This document shows, one piece after another, positions 23,912-31,844 of a stretch of 64,000 bases of DNA (positions are counted from its first letter, which is position 1; the number at the start of each line of letters is the position of its first letter). This stretch comes from Microbacterium sp. C5A9 (GTDB lineage: Bacteria; Actinomycetota; Actinomycetes; Actinomycetales; Microbacteriaceae). The stretch is taken from contig NZ_JABXGD010000005.1 of assembly GCF_022627955.1 (NCBI RefSeq), positions 62,001-126,000 on the forward strand, given 5' to 3'. Both the position numbers and the translations under genes were made by a program. Under the pieces are notes generated by a model. That model ran no database searches. It was not told where the DNA came from and worked only from the letters and a program-made list of their open reading frames with translations.

Positions 23912-25071
23912 GCGGCGAAGGTCAGACGGCGGACCGCGCCGATGTCGTGGTCGTCGGGTCCGGCATCGTCGGCCTCGGATCGGCCTACGCGGCGGTGCGG
24001 CGCGGGATGCGCGTGATCGTCGTCGACCGCACCGACGGCCCGATCGGTGCGACGGTCCGCAACTTCGGCCATCTCTGCATCGGCGCGCAGGCGGGCGATG
24101 CCCGTCGCTACGCTGACGCCTCGCGCGACCTCTGGCTGCGGCTCGCCCGCGACGCCGGATTCTGGCTGCGCGAGTCGGGCACGCTCGTCGCCGCGCGTCA
24201 CCCCGACGAGATCGCGGTGCTCGACGAGGCCGCGCGCGACGGCGGCATCCGGATGCTGGATGCCGACGAGCTCCTGCGCCTCGCACCGCTGCGCGCTGAG
24301 GGACTGCTCGGCGGAGCCCACATCGAGACCGATCTGCAGACCGACCCGCGCACCGCGGCGGCCGCGATCGTGCGGCACCTCGCCGCTCTCGGAGTCGAGT
24401 TCCGGTTCCGCACCGCCGTCACGGCGATCCGTGGTCGCCGCGGTGGCAGCTCCCGAGTCGAGACGACCCGCGGGGCGATCGAGGCCGATGCCGTGGTCGT
24501 CGCGGTGAATCACGACATCGATCAGCTGCTGCCCGAGATCGCCGAACGCGTCGGCGTGGTGCGCTGCGCCCTCGACATGATGCGGGCGGCGGTGACGGTC
24601 GGGCATCCGCTCGCCGCCCCGCTGCTGACCGGGTGGTCGCTCGTGCGATACGGGCGGTTCGCCGACAGCGCCTCGGCCGCGATCCTCCGTGAGCGTCTGC
24701 ACGCCGAGCGTCCCGACCTCGCGGCGCTGGACCTCAACCAGATGTACACCCAGCTGCCCGACGGCACCCTCATCATCGGCGACTCGCACGCCACGGCCGT
24801 CGCGCCGGCGCCGTTCCAGCCCGAGGCCGCGTTCACGGCGTTCCTCGCCGAGGCGCAGGCGCTGTTCGACATGCCCGCACCGCGGGTGCTCGAGCGCTGG
24901 CAGGGCGTCTACGCGAAGGGCCCGAAGGACTTCCTCATCGAACGGGGCGAGGAGGGGGTGCTGGTGCTCGCCGCGACCACCGGCATCGGGATGACCACGG
25001 GGCTGGGGCTCGCCGAAGAGAATCTCGCAGCCGCCTTCGGGTGGGCATCCGCAATGGAAGGAACATCATGA
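23908..25071 (+). CDS. FAD-dependent oxidoreductase of phosphonate clusters (HpnW/TIGR03364 type)
   Basis: A 387-residue DAO-type flavoenzyme. The dinucleotide-binding fold is at the N-terminus (DVVVVGSGIVGLGSAYAAVRRG), followed by TVRNFGHLCIGAQ and a C-terminal FAD closing segment (GVLVLAATTGIGMTTGLGLAEENL). The family is found next to phosphonatase-like genes and is thought to oxidise aminoalkylphosphonates to the aldehyde without a transaminase. No phnW-like PLP transaminase is nearby, which fits. The expected reaction is oxidative deamination of 2-aminoethylphosphonate, or an N-alkyl form, to phosphonoacetaldehyde; the exact substrate is inferred. Starts at GTG 23908, inside the phnE stop overlap. 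Confidence 0.88.
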   Translation: MSGEGQTADRADVVVVGSGIVGLGSAYAAVRRGMRVIVVDRTDGPIGATVRNFGHLCIGAQAGDARRYADASRDLWLRLARDAGFWLRESGTLVAARHPDEIAVLDEAARDGGIRMLDADELLRLAPLRAEGLLGGAHIETDLQTDPRTAAAAIVRHLAALGVEFRFRTAVTAIRGRRGGSSRVETTRGAIEADAVVVAVNHDIDQLLPEIAERVGVVRCALDMMRAAVTVGHPLAAPLLTGWSLVRYGRFADSASAAILRERLHAERPDLAALDLNQMYTQLPDGTLIIGDSHATAVAPAPFQPEAAFTAFLAEAQALFDMPAPRVLERWQGVYAKGPKDFLIERGEEGVLVLAATTGIGMTTGLGLAEENLAAAFGWASAMEGTS

Positions 25072-25787
25072 CCATTCTCGACACCATCCGCACCGAACTC
25101 GTCGTGCTCGACATGGCGGGCACCACGGTGCTCGACGACGGCGTCGTCGAGCAGGCGTTCCAGCGCGCCGCGGAACGCACCGGGGTCGCCGATCGGATGC
25201 CGTGGGACGAGGCGCTCACGTATGTGCGCGACACCATGGGGCAGTCGAAGATCGACGTCTTCACGCACCTCGCGGGCGGAGACCGGATCGCCGCCGAGCG
25301 CGCGACCGCCGCGTTCGAGGGCGCGTACGCCGAGATCGTCGGCGAGCAGGGCGTCACCGAGATCGCCGGGGCCGCCGATGCGATCCAGGGACTCAAGGAT
25401 GCCGGCCTCACCGTCGTGCTGACGACGGGTTTCGCGCCGGTGACCCGCGATGCCCTGATCGACGGGCTCGGGTGGCGCGGTCTCATCGACCTCGCCCTGT
25501 CTCCCGTCGACGCGGGGCGGGGCCGCCCCGCACCCGACCTCGTGCTCACGGCGCTGCTGCGCACCCGGGCCTCGTCGGTCGCGGCGGTCGCGGTCGCAGG
25601 CGACACCGTCAGCGACGTCGAGTCGGGGCTCCGGGCGGGCGCGGGCTTCGTCGCCGGGGTCCTCACGGGCGCCCACGACGTCGAGGCGCTCACCGCCGCG
25701 GGTGCGGATGCCGTGCTGGCCGACGTGACCGCGCTGCGCTCCGCTCTCGCCGAGCGCGGTCTGCTCGCGCTCTCCGTCACCGGCTGA
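25068..25787 (+). CDS. Phosphonatase-like HAD hydrolase (PhnX-like)
   Basis: A 239-residue HAD-superfamily enzyme. Motif I is LVVLDMAGTT, with nucleophile Asp15 and the Asp-x-Ala-Gly-Thr-Thr pattern of phosphonoacetaldehyde hydrolase. The cap domain has DTMGQSKIDVF, whose Lys61 aligns with the Schiff-base lysine of PhnX (MG-x-x-KID), so C-P bond cleavage of phosphonoacetaldehyde to acetaldehyde and phosphate is likely. Later motifs are LTTGFAP and VAGDTVSDVESG. ATG 25068, with GGAAGG upstream, overlaps the previous stop; the slightly longer start at 25041 has less support. Confidence 0.9.
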   Translation: MTILDTIRTELVVLDMAGTTVLDDGVVEQAFQRAAERTGVADRMPWDEALTYVRDTMGQSKIDVFTHLAGGDRIAAERATAAFEGAYAEIVGEQGVTEIAGAADAIQGLKDAGLTVVLTTGFAPVTRDALIDGLGWRGLIDLALSPVDAGRGRPAPDLVLTALLRTRASSVAAVAVAGDTVSDVESGLRAGAGFVAGVLTGAHDVEALTAAGADAVLADVTALRSALAERGLLALSVTG

Positions 25788-26888
25788 GTGGACGACATCA
25801 TGGGAACGCTGTTGGTGCGCCCTCCCGGTCACCGTCGGGATGTCGCGCTGCGCCCGGCCGCCACGGCCATGGTCTGGATCGGCGAGGGGCACCCGCACGA
25901 GATGATCGCCGTGCCCGGGGTGGCCCTCGGTGACGGCGATGTGCTCGTCGCGGTCGAGCTGTCGACCATCTGCGGCTCCGACGTGCACACCGTGCAGGGG
26001 CGTCGCTCGGCACCGGCGCCGCTCGTGCTCGGACATGAGAGCGTCGGGCGCGTGATCGCGATGGGCGACGGCGGTGCGGCGGCCGTCGACGGGAGTCCGC
26101 TGCGGATAGGCGACCGCGTCGTATGGTCGGTGACGGTCTCGTGCGGCACGTGCGACCGGTGTGCGCGGGGCCTGACACAGAAGTGCCGCACGCTGGGAAA
26201 GTACGGCCATGACCGCGTCGGCGCGAACGGCGATCTCACGGGTGCCTTCGGCAGCCACGTGCAGGTGCGTGCCGGCACCGCCGTCGTCCGGGTTCCCGAG
26301 TCGCTGCCGGCGTCGGTGCTCGCGCCGGCGTCCTGCGCCACGGCGACGGCGTGGGCGGCGGTGGCCAGGGCCGCGCGTGATCATGATCTCGACGGCGCCT
26401 CGGTGCGCGTGCACGGTGCCGGTCTCGTGGGGCTCTCGGCGGCGGCGATCGCCGCCGAGCGCGGCGCCGCGGTCGAGGTGCTCGACCCGAACCCGACGCG
26501 CCTCGCGCTCGCGGCGCGTTTCGGTGCGGCACCGCTCGAGCGCGAGCCCGAGATCGTCATCGAGGCCTCGGGCCACGCGGTCGCCGACGCCCTCGCCGGA
26601 GTCGCGACCGGCGGGACCGTCGTGCTCGTCGGCAGCGTCTTCCCCGCCGATCCGGTGCCGTTCGATGCCGAGAGCGTCGTGCGACGTCTCGTCACGGTGA
26701 CCGGCGTGCACAACTACACCGGCACGGAACTCGCCGACGCGGTCGCCTTCCTCGCCGGCCGGGGGAGGGCCTACCCGTTCGCGGATGCCGTAGGCGAGGT
26801 GCGCCAGCTCTCGGCGATCGACGAGGCACTGCTCGCCGCAGCCGCGAGCGACGCTCCGCTGCGGATCGGACTCGTTCCCGGTCGCTGA
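25788..26888 (+). CDS. Zinc alcohol dehydrogenase of phosphonate clusters (HpnZ/TIGR03366 type)
   Basis: A 366-residue medium-chain zinc dehydrogenase. Catalytic-zinc residues lie in TICGSDVHT and LGHES. The structural zinc cluster is CGTCDRCARGLTQKC. The Rossmann segment is VRVHGAGLVGLSAAAIAAERGAAVEVLDPN. The family co-occurs with phosphonate catabolism. Here it closes the operon, following the phosphonatase directly (GTG 25788 abuts TGA 25785-25787), and may reduce or oxidise the aldehyde released. ATG 25800 is an alternative start. Confidence 0.88.
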   Translation: MDDIMGTLLVRPPGHRRDVALRPAATAMVWIGEGHPHEMIAVPGVALGDGDVLVAVELSTICGSDVHTVQGRRSAPAPLVLGHESVGRVIAMGDGGAAAVDGSPLRIGDRVVWSVTVSCGTCDRCARGLTQKCRTLGKYGHDRVGANGDLTGAFGSHVQVRAGTAVVRVPESLPASVLAPASCATATAWAAVARAARDHDLDGASVRVHGAGLVGLSAAAIAAERGAAVEVLDPNPTRLALAARFGAAPLEREPEIVIEASGHAVADALAGVATGGTVVLVGSVFPADPVPFDAESVVRRLVTVTGVHNYTGTELADAVAFLAGRGRAYPFADAVGEVRQLSAIDEALLAAAASDAPLRIGLVPGR

Positions 26889-26904
26889 GCAGGCGCGCTC
26901 GCGT

Positions 26905-26940
26905 CAGGGCGTCAGGGCGTCAGAGTTTCAGAGCCTCAGA
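26905..26940. repeat. Short GTCAGGGC/TCAGAG repeats between convergent genes
   Basis: GTCAGGGC occurs twice in tandem and then decays into TCAGAG-type units. No hairpin with a U tract is seen. It probably arose by slippage and may slightly vary the end of the PncC-like gene. Confidence 0.5.
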
Positions 26941-27505
26941 GCCGCTGGGCGTCGCCGCGACGCGGTCCCGCCGGGTGCAGGCTCTCGGCGTGGAAGGCGA
27001 GCAGCCGCACGGCGATCTCGACGGTCTCGTCGAGAACCTCCCCCGGGTCGCCCGTGAGCGCGAGCATCCGGTGCCCGATGCCGTCGTTCGAGGCCCAGCC
27101 GAGGTAGACGGTGCCCGCATCGTGGCCGCCCTCGGCATCCGGGCCGCCCACGCCTGTCGTCGAGACGCACAGGTCGGCGTCGAAGAGCCGGCGTGCCCCG
27201 TCGGCGAGCTGCTCGGCGCAGACCGCCGATACGGGATCGGTGCCGGGCGTCACCCCGAGCACTCGCTCCTTGATGTCGGTGCGGTATGCGACGACCCCGC
27301 CGGTGAACCAGTCGCCGGCGCCCTCGACAGCCCCGACCGTGCTCGCGAGGCGTCCCGAGGTCAGCGACTCGACGACGCACACCCGCAGTCCTCGATCGCG
27401 CGCCACCTCGCCGAGCCTCTCGAGAACGAAGGATGCGGAGTTCACCTCTGCCTCGGTGACCTGCTCCGCCTCGGTGACCTCTTCCGCCCTCTCCTCGGCG
27501 GTCAC
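26936..27505 (-). CDS. CinA C-terminal-domain protein (nicotinamide-nucleotide amidohydrolase-like)
   Basis: A 189-residue stand-alone CinA-C/PncC domain protein, which in characterised members deamidates NMN. Family motifs are CVVESLTSGRLASTVGAVEGAGDWFTGGVVAYRTDIKERVLGV (Ser-Thr-Ser and Lys) and STTGVGGPD with GTVYLG. The N-terminal ~25 residues are an acidic EEVTEAEQVTEAE stretch not part of the domain. The consensus S-L-T-G-G reads S-L-T-S-G here, a mild departure. GTG 27505 overlaps the FHA gene stop by GTGA, so it is the second gene of a pair. Confidence 0.85.
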   Translation of the reverse strand: MTAEERAEEVTEAEQVTEAEVNSASFVLERLGEVARDRGLRVCVVESLTSGRLASTVGAVEGAGDWFTGGVVAYRTDIKERVLGVTPGTDPVSAVCAEQLADGARRLFDADLCVSTTGVGGPDAEGGHDAGTVYLGWASNDGIGHRMLALTGDPGEVLDETVEIAVRLLAFHAESLHPAGPRRGDAQRL

Positions 27506-28056
27506 CGCGCGGTCTCGTCCGTCGACCCCGCCTCGTCCGTCGTCTCCGCCCCGTCGGTCGTGGGGGTCGGGGAGTCGGTCGTCGCGCTGGCCTCGTCGGA
27601 GTAGTCGGGGCGATCGGGCTGCAGCGGCTGGTCGGAGTACTCTCCACCCTGGCGTCCGCCGAAGGGTCGGCCGTGGTCGGCGAACTCGTCGCGGGCGAAG
27701 ACCAGCTCCCAGGCGCCCACCGTGAACCGGGCACCGGTGCGCAGCGTCTGGGTGCGCTCGCCGGGGTGCGTCGCATCGGCGGAGGGATTGGTGTTCATCT
27801 CTCCCTCGCCGTGCAGTTCGAGGACGTACTCGTCGCGTTCGTCGTGCGTGATCGTCGCGTGCACGGGGTCGGCCCCGTCGAGGCGCAGCTCGAGGTCCGC
27901 CGCGGATCCGATGCGCACGACCTCGGCCTCGAGGGCGAACTCGCTCCGCTCGTCGTCGCGCGTGACACGCAGTCGGGGGTTGCCCGCACCGAACTCGGCG
28001 TGGGTCGTCGTGGGCGTGTATCCCTCGTCGGGACGATCGTCGATGTGTCGTGCCAT
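27502..28056 (-). CDS. FHA-domain-like protein
   Basis: A 184-residue protein whose residues ~40-125 resemble a forkhead-associated domain (VVRIGSAADLELRLDGADPVHATITHDERDEYVLELHGEGEMNTNPS). The canonical GR-S-H core is only partly kept: RIGS is present, but the Ser-x-x-His reads VHATI. Binding of phosphothreonine is therefore uncertain. The last ~50 residues are a disordered Asp/Thr/Ser/Pro tail. Shine-Dalgarno GAGGAGG precedes ATG 28056. It is upstream of and coupled to the CinA-like gene. Confidence 0.72.
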   Translation of the reverse strand: MARHIDDRPDEGYTPTTTHAEFGAGNPRLRVTRDDERSEFALEAEVVRIGSAADLELRLDGADPVHATITHDERDEYVLELHGEGEMNTNPSADATHPGERTQTLRTGARFTVGAWELVFARDEFADHGRPFGGRQGGEYSDQPLQPDRPDYSDEASATTDSPTPTTDGAETTDEAGSTDETAR

Positions 28057-28242
28057 GATCAGGCCTCCTCGCAGTCACGGATGACGCTAGAGGCTCGGCG
28101 AGGTCCGTGTCAGGGGGTTGACTTCCGACGAGCATTCCGGAGTATCCCTCGATTATGATCGGGCTACGCAGATGACCGTCGGTCCGGCAGAAGGTGTCGG
28201 TGGGCAGCACGGGGCACTCGCGTGGGGCAGAGGGAGGCCTGC

Positions 28243-28602
28243 ATGGGAAAGTTCATCTACGAGGGCAGCGTCAAGACCGAGATCGAGGATCGCACCCTCA
28301 CCCACCTGCAGCTCGTCATCACCGCCAAGCTGCGCAGGGCCGAGCCGTTCCCGTTCAGCTGGCGTGAGGACTCCAGCGTCGGGGGAGGGCGCACCACCGT
28401 GTGGATCCAGCCCGGCAGCGCCCTGGTCTTCAAGTACTACGGAAGCCGGCAGCCGTCGATCAACCGCGCATGGATCGAAGCCCTCGCCTTCACCGCCAAC
28501 GCCCCGAGCGGCCTCCACGTCGTGCCCGAGCCGAGCGAGACACACGGCGCGGCGGCAGCGGCGGCCGAGAACGCCTCCCTCGACTCGAGTCCGCAGCTCT
28601 GA
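28243..28602 (+). CDS. Small conserved Microbacteriaceae protein (DUF7882-like)
   Basis: A 119-residue protein. It matches a small family I recall as abundant in Microbacteriaceae (MGKFIYEGSVKTEIEDRTL, PFSWREDSSVGGGRTTVWIQPG, VFKYYGSRQPSINRAWIEAL). Members are often mis-annotated as an ATP-dependent DNA ligase, but no ligase motif is present. The first ~90 residues look like a beta-rich domain; the tail is Ala/Glu-rich. ATG 28243 has AGGGAGG 5 nt upstream and is preferred over the GTG at 28222. TATGAT (about 28154) may be its -10. Confidence 0.75.
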   Translation: MGKFIYEGSVKTEIEDRTLTHLQLVITAKLRRAEPFPFSWREDSSVGGGRTTVWIQPGSALVFKYYGSRQPSINRAWIEALAFTANAPSGLHVVPEPSETHGAAAAAAENASLDSSPQL

Positions 28603-28695
28603 GACGGTTCCGGTCGCAGGACCCGTCGTTCGTCGATCGCGCCTGGGGCTGTCAACCCCCTGCTGCGATCGCGCCGTGTCGGCGACTCTGAGTGC

Positions 28696-29580
28696 ATGAC
28701 CGACATCACTCCCGACCCCCGCACGCAGCACCGCGACCAGGAGTTCCCCGGGCAGCAGCAGGAGCAGCCCGGCCTCACCGGCGAGATGCGCCCCGCACCC
28801 GACCACGGCGAGCACAGCTACGTCGGCAGCGGTCGTCTGCAGGGCCGCCGCGCCCTGATCACCGGCGGAGACTCCGGCATCGGCAGAGCGGTCGCCATCG
28901 CCTTCGCGCGCGAGGGCGCCGACGTGGCGATCGTGCACATGCCGGAGGAGCAGGCGGATGCCGACGACACGCTCGCGCTGATCCGCGCCGAGGGGCGCAC
29001 CGCGCTCGGTCTCGCCGGAGACGTGCGCGACGAGGGCTTCGCCACCGACATCGTCAGCCGGACGACGGATGCGCTGGGCGGCCTCGACATCGTCGTGCTC
29101 AACGCCGCGTACCAGCACGACATCGACGGCTTCGAGAACCTCGCGACCGACCGTCTGCGTCGGGTGTTCGAGACGAACCTGTTCGGACTCCTCTACACGG
29201 CACGCGCCGCCTATCCGCGACTCGAACCGGGCGCGAGCATCATCGTGACGGCATCCGTGCAGGCCTACCAGCCGTCGCCCGCGCTCATCGACTATGCGAT
29301 GACGAAGGCGGCCCAGGTCGCGTTCGTGCAGGCGCTGGCCGAGGAGGCCGGCGAACGCGGCATCCGCGTCAACGCCGTGGCCCCCGGCCCGATCTGGACG
29401 CCGCTGATCCCGGCGACCGGCTGGAGCGACGAGCGGGTGCAGACGTTCGGGCAGGACACTCCTCTCGGCCGCGCCGGGCAGCCGGCCGAACTCGCCGGTG
29501 CCTATGTGTACCTGGCATCCGCCGAGTCGTCGTTCACCTCGGGATCGGTGATCGCGGTCACCGGCGGTAAGCACCTCTGA
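28696..29580 (+). CDS. SDR-family oxidoreductase (YhxC/YdaD type)
   Basis: A 294-residue classical-plus-N-extension short-chain dehydrogenase. A ~45-residue hydrophilic leader (PDPRTQHRDQEFPGQQQEQP) is typical of the general-stress YhxC/YdaD/YghA group. The cofactor motif is TGGDSGIGRA, the catalytic Ser is in TASVQAY, and the YxxxK is YAMTK. GACTCT lies 6 nt before the ATG, a GANNNT variant of the leaderless -10 boxes seen elsewhere in this window. The substrate is unknown; members are linked to oxidative or osmotic stress. Confidence 0.9.
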   Translation: MTDITPDPRTQHRDQEFPGQQQEQPGLTGEMRPAPDHGEHSYVGSGRLQGRRALITGGDSGIGRAVAIAFAREGADVAIVHMPEEQADADDTLALIRAEGRTALGLAGDVRDEGFATDIVSRTTDALGGLDIVVLNAAYQHDIDGFENLATDRLRRVFETNLFGLLYTARAAYPRLEPGASIIVTASVQAYQPSPALIDYAMTKAAQVAFVQALAEEAGERGIRVNAVAPGPIWTPLIPATGWSDERVQTFGQDTPLGRAGQPAELAGAYVYLASAESSFTSGSVIAVTGGKHL

Positions 29581-29606
29581 CACGGTGCGGGGCGGCTCAC
29601 CCGCCC

Positions 29607-29632
29607 GCACGTACCTCGCGCACGTACCTCGC
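29607..29632. repeat. Tandem 13-bp repeat at the exporter promoter
   Basis: GCACGTACCTCGC occurs twice head-to-tail (29607-29619, 29620-29632), ending 5 bp upstream of the -10 TAGGCT of the next gene. It thus covers the -35 position and could bind an activator or repressor. Confidence 0.65.
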
Positions 29633-29637
29633 CCCCG

Positions 29638-29643
29638 TAGGCT
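29638..29643 (+). promoter_or_regulatory. Leaderless -10 box (TAGGCT) of the RhtA-like gene
   Basis: TAGGCT ends 6 nt before GTG 29650. Confidence 0.6.
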
Positions 29644-29649
29644 GGTCCG

Positions 29650-30648
29650 GTGCAGCAATCCGCGTCATCCCGTGCTCTCGTGGGCGTGGCGCTGGTCGTC
29701 GGCTCGTGCCTCTCGCTGCCCTTCGGCGCGGCGGTCGCCGCGCAGCTCTTCCCCGTTCTCGGTCCCTGGGGTGTGACGTCGCTGCGGGTCGCGATCGCGG
29801 CGCTGCTGCTGCTCGTGATCGTGCGTCCGCGCCCTCGGCGCTGGACCCGCGGGCAGTGGTCCGCCGCCGTGCTCTTCGGTCTGGCGCTCGCCGCGATGAA
29901 CGGGTTCTTCTACGCCGCGATCGACCGCATCCCGCTCGGACCCGCGGTCGCGATCGAGTTCCTCGGGCCGCTGGTCCTGGCGGCGGCCCTCACCCGTCGT
30001 CGCGCCGACGCCGCCTGGGTCGGCGTCGCCCTGCTCGGCATGGTGCTGCTCGGAGTCGACGGCCTGACGGGAGCGGATGCGCTCGATCCGCTCGGCGTCG
30101 TGTTCGCGCTCGTCGCCGCCGGGTTCTGGGCGCTGTACATCCGCATGAGCGCCCGCGTCGGCGCGCTGATCCCCGGCGCGGACGGGCTGGCGGTGGGGCT
30201 CCTGGTGGCGGCCGTCGTGCTGCTGCCCGTCGGCGTCCCCGCCGCGACGACGGTCGCCGGCGACATGCAGCTGCTCGTGCTGGCGGCGGTCACCGCGGTG
30301 CTGTCATCCGTGATCCCGTACAGCTTCGAGCTCGCCGCGCTGCGTCGCCTGCCCCAGCGCGTGTTCGGCGTGCTGCTCAGTCTCGAGCCGGCCTTCGCGA
30401 CGCTCGCCGGCTGGCTCATCCTCGCGCAGGACGCGACCGTGCTGAAGGTGGCTGCGATCGCCCTCGTGATCGCAGCCAGCGTGGGGACGACCCTCGGGGC
30501 CCGGCGCCAGCAGCGGCGATCGGATGCCGATGCCGCGGCATCCGATCGCGTCGGCGACCAGGATGACGCGCGCATCGGCGACCGGGGCGACGATCGCGTC
30601 GGCGACGACCCCGGACCGTTCACCGGTCCCCTTCCGCTGCCCGATTAG
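29650..30648 (+). CDS. EamA/RhtA-like threonine/homoserine exporter
   Basis: A 332-residue DMT-superfamily exporter with about 10 helices. The two EamA halves are clear (SLPFGAAVAAQLFPVLGPWGVTSLRVAIAALLLL, and VTAVLSSVIPYSFELAALRRLPQRVFGVLLSLEPAFATLAGWLI). The latter is the strong RhtA-type C-terminal motif. A ~45-residue charged tail with RVGDQDD/RIGDRGDD/RVGDDPG repeats is unusual for the family. Export of threonine, homoserine or another amino acid is likely. The stop overlaps the convergent YidC-like gene by 4 bp, with no terminator between. Confidence 0.87.
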   Translation: MQQSASSRALVGVALVVGSCLSLPFGAAVAAQLFPVLGPWGVTSLRVAIAALLLLVIVRPRPRRWTRGQWSAAVLFGLALAAMNGFFYAAIDRIPLGPAVAIEFLGPLVLAAALTRRRADAAWVGVALLGMVLLGVDGLTGADALDPLGVVFALVAAGFWALYIRMSARVGALIPGADGLAVGLLVAAVVLLPVGVPAATTVAGDMQLLVLAAVTAVLSSVIPYSFELAALRRLPQRVFGVLLSLEPAFATLAGWLILAQDATVLKVAAIALVIAASVGTTLGARRQQRRSDADAAASDRVGDQDDARIGDRGDDRVGDDPGPFTGPLPLPD

Positions 30649-31457
30649 CCTCTGCGCACAGTTGCCGACGTCTTCGCCGATGACGTGGCCGGGGTGGCCG
30701 GCGTGACGTCGGGCAGCGGGTACCGGCGGCGCAGCAGCATCCGCTGCACCAGGGTCCAGATGACCGTGACCGTCAGGTAGAGCGCGGCGGCCAGCGGCAC
30801 GAACGCGGCGAACACGACCGTCAGGTAGTGCAGCGCCCCCGCGATCCGCAGCATCGCGGGGGAGGAGAGCGGCGAGTCCTCGGCACCCTCGGGCACCGGC
30901 GCCGGACGGAACACGCGTCGGCTGATGTCGGCCACCACGAGCATGATCACCGCGAGAGCGCCGAACACCAGAAGGGTCGCCGGCGAGGCCGTGCCTCCGA
31001 ACACGGCCGACACGACGCTCGTGCCCAGCGGCGCTCCGAACAGGTCGTGCGTGAGCAGGTCGTTCGGGTGCCCGGCGATCTCGGGGCGCAGGAACAGCGT
31101 GTACAGCAGGCCGACGACGGGGGCCTGTGCGAGCACCGGCAGCATGCCCGCGAACGGCGAGGTGTTCTCGCGGCGGTACAGCTCGAGCATCTCCTTCTGC
31201 AGCCGCTCGGGGTTCTTCTTGTGGCGGCGCTGGATCTCGCGCAGCTTCGGGGCGAGTCGTGCTCTGGTCTGTTCCGCGCGCGCCTGGGAGAAGCCCACGG
31301 GGATCAGCAGGGCGCGCACCAGCAGGGTGACCAGGATGACCGCGAGGGCGGCGGCCGAAGCTCCGGCCAGCGGTTCGAGGAGTGAGGAGAGCCCCGCGAG
31401 GGCTCCGTAGGCCGCGTCGAGCAGAGCGGCGAGGGGTGGGAAGGCGAAGATGTCCAT
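30645..31457 (-). CDS. YidC/Oxa1-family membrane insertase paralogue
   Basis: A 270-residue YidC/Oxa1/Alb3 insertase. It has the helix-1 entry with a conserved Arg in the groove (VTLLVRALLIPVGFSQARAEQTR), the coiled-coil C1 loop (LAPKLREIQRRHKKNPERLQKEMLELYRR) and the TSPFAGMLPVLAQAPVVGLLYTLF helix. Five helices fit the Gram-positive type. The main YidC of actinobacteria is normally in the rpmH-rnpA cluster, so this is probably a second, accessory copy. The downstream-coupled small DUF6412-like gene sits 60 bp upstream in the same orientation. Confidence 0.88.
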   Translation of the reverse strand: MDIFAFPPLAALLDAAYGALAGLSSLLEPLAGASAAALAVILVTLLVRALLIPVGFSQARAEQTRARLAPKLREIQRRHKKNPERLQKEMLELYRRENTSPFAGMLPVLAQAPVVGLLYTLFLRPEIAGHPNDLLTHDLFGAPLGTSVVSAVFGGTASPATLLVFGALAVIMLVVADISRRVFRPAPVPEGAEDSPLSSPAMLRIAGALHYLTVVFAAFVPLAAALYLTVTVIWTLVQRMLLRRRYPLPDVTPATPATSSAKTSATVRRG

Positions 31458-31517
31458 GGAAGTCCGTTCGTGTGTCGGGAAGGGTCGGCGAAGCCGCGCG
31501 ATCCCGTGCGAGACGGA

Positions 31518-31790
31518 CTACGCGGCGACGGCGACTCCCGGCGCACGAGGACGCGGATGCCCCGCGGCATCCGGATCGCTCTGTGCGAGCAGAGTCGAGA
31601 TGTCGATCGCCCGCAGCGGATGCGGCGTCGTGCCCTCACGCGGAGGGACGAGGCTGAGAGCCAGGGCGATCGTCAGGGTGGTGAGGGCGATCAGCGCGAT
31701 CGCGACACCGAGGGCTGCGGCATCGGGCACGGCGATCACGCCGAGCGCGGACGCGACGAAGCCGAGCATCTGCCCGAACCACTCGCTCAT
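31518..31790 (-). CDS. DUF6412-like small membrane protein, partner of the second YidC
   Basis: A 90-residue protein with two hydrophobic helices (residues ~6-25 and ~28-50) and a ~40-residue Pro/Ala/Asp tail. I recognise it as DUF6412-like from composition, size and its position beside a YidC paralogue, an arrangement I recall from other actinobacteria. GGGAGG lies 5 nt before ATG 31790. It is the first gene of the pair, so it may be inserted by or regulate the accessory insertase; the function is unknown. Confidence 0.7.
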   Translation of the reverse strand: MSEWFGQMLGFVASALGVIAVPDAAALGVAIALIALTTLTIALALSLVPPREGTTPHPLRAIDISTLLAQSDPDAAGHPRPRAPGVAVAA

Positions 31791-31832
31791 GCGCGCCTCC
31801 CTCACCGCGAGGGTAGCACCGTCGCGCGGGCG

Positions 31833-31838
31833 TAACCT
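31833..31838 (+). promoter_or_regulatory. Leaderless -10 box (TAACCT) of the nitronate-monooxygenase-like gene
   Basis: TAACCT ends 6 nt before ATG 31845. Confidence 0.6.
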
Positions 31839-31844
31839 CGGAGC

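Noticed and set aside
22073..24286. 737-codon minus-strand frame opposite phnE
   Set aside because: Shadow frame dominated by Arg, His and Asp.
28243..28602. ATP-dependent DNA ligase
   Set aside because: This name is often attached to such small proteins, but there is no nucleotidyltransferase KxDG motif.
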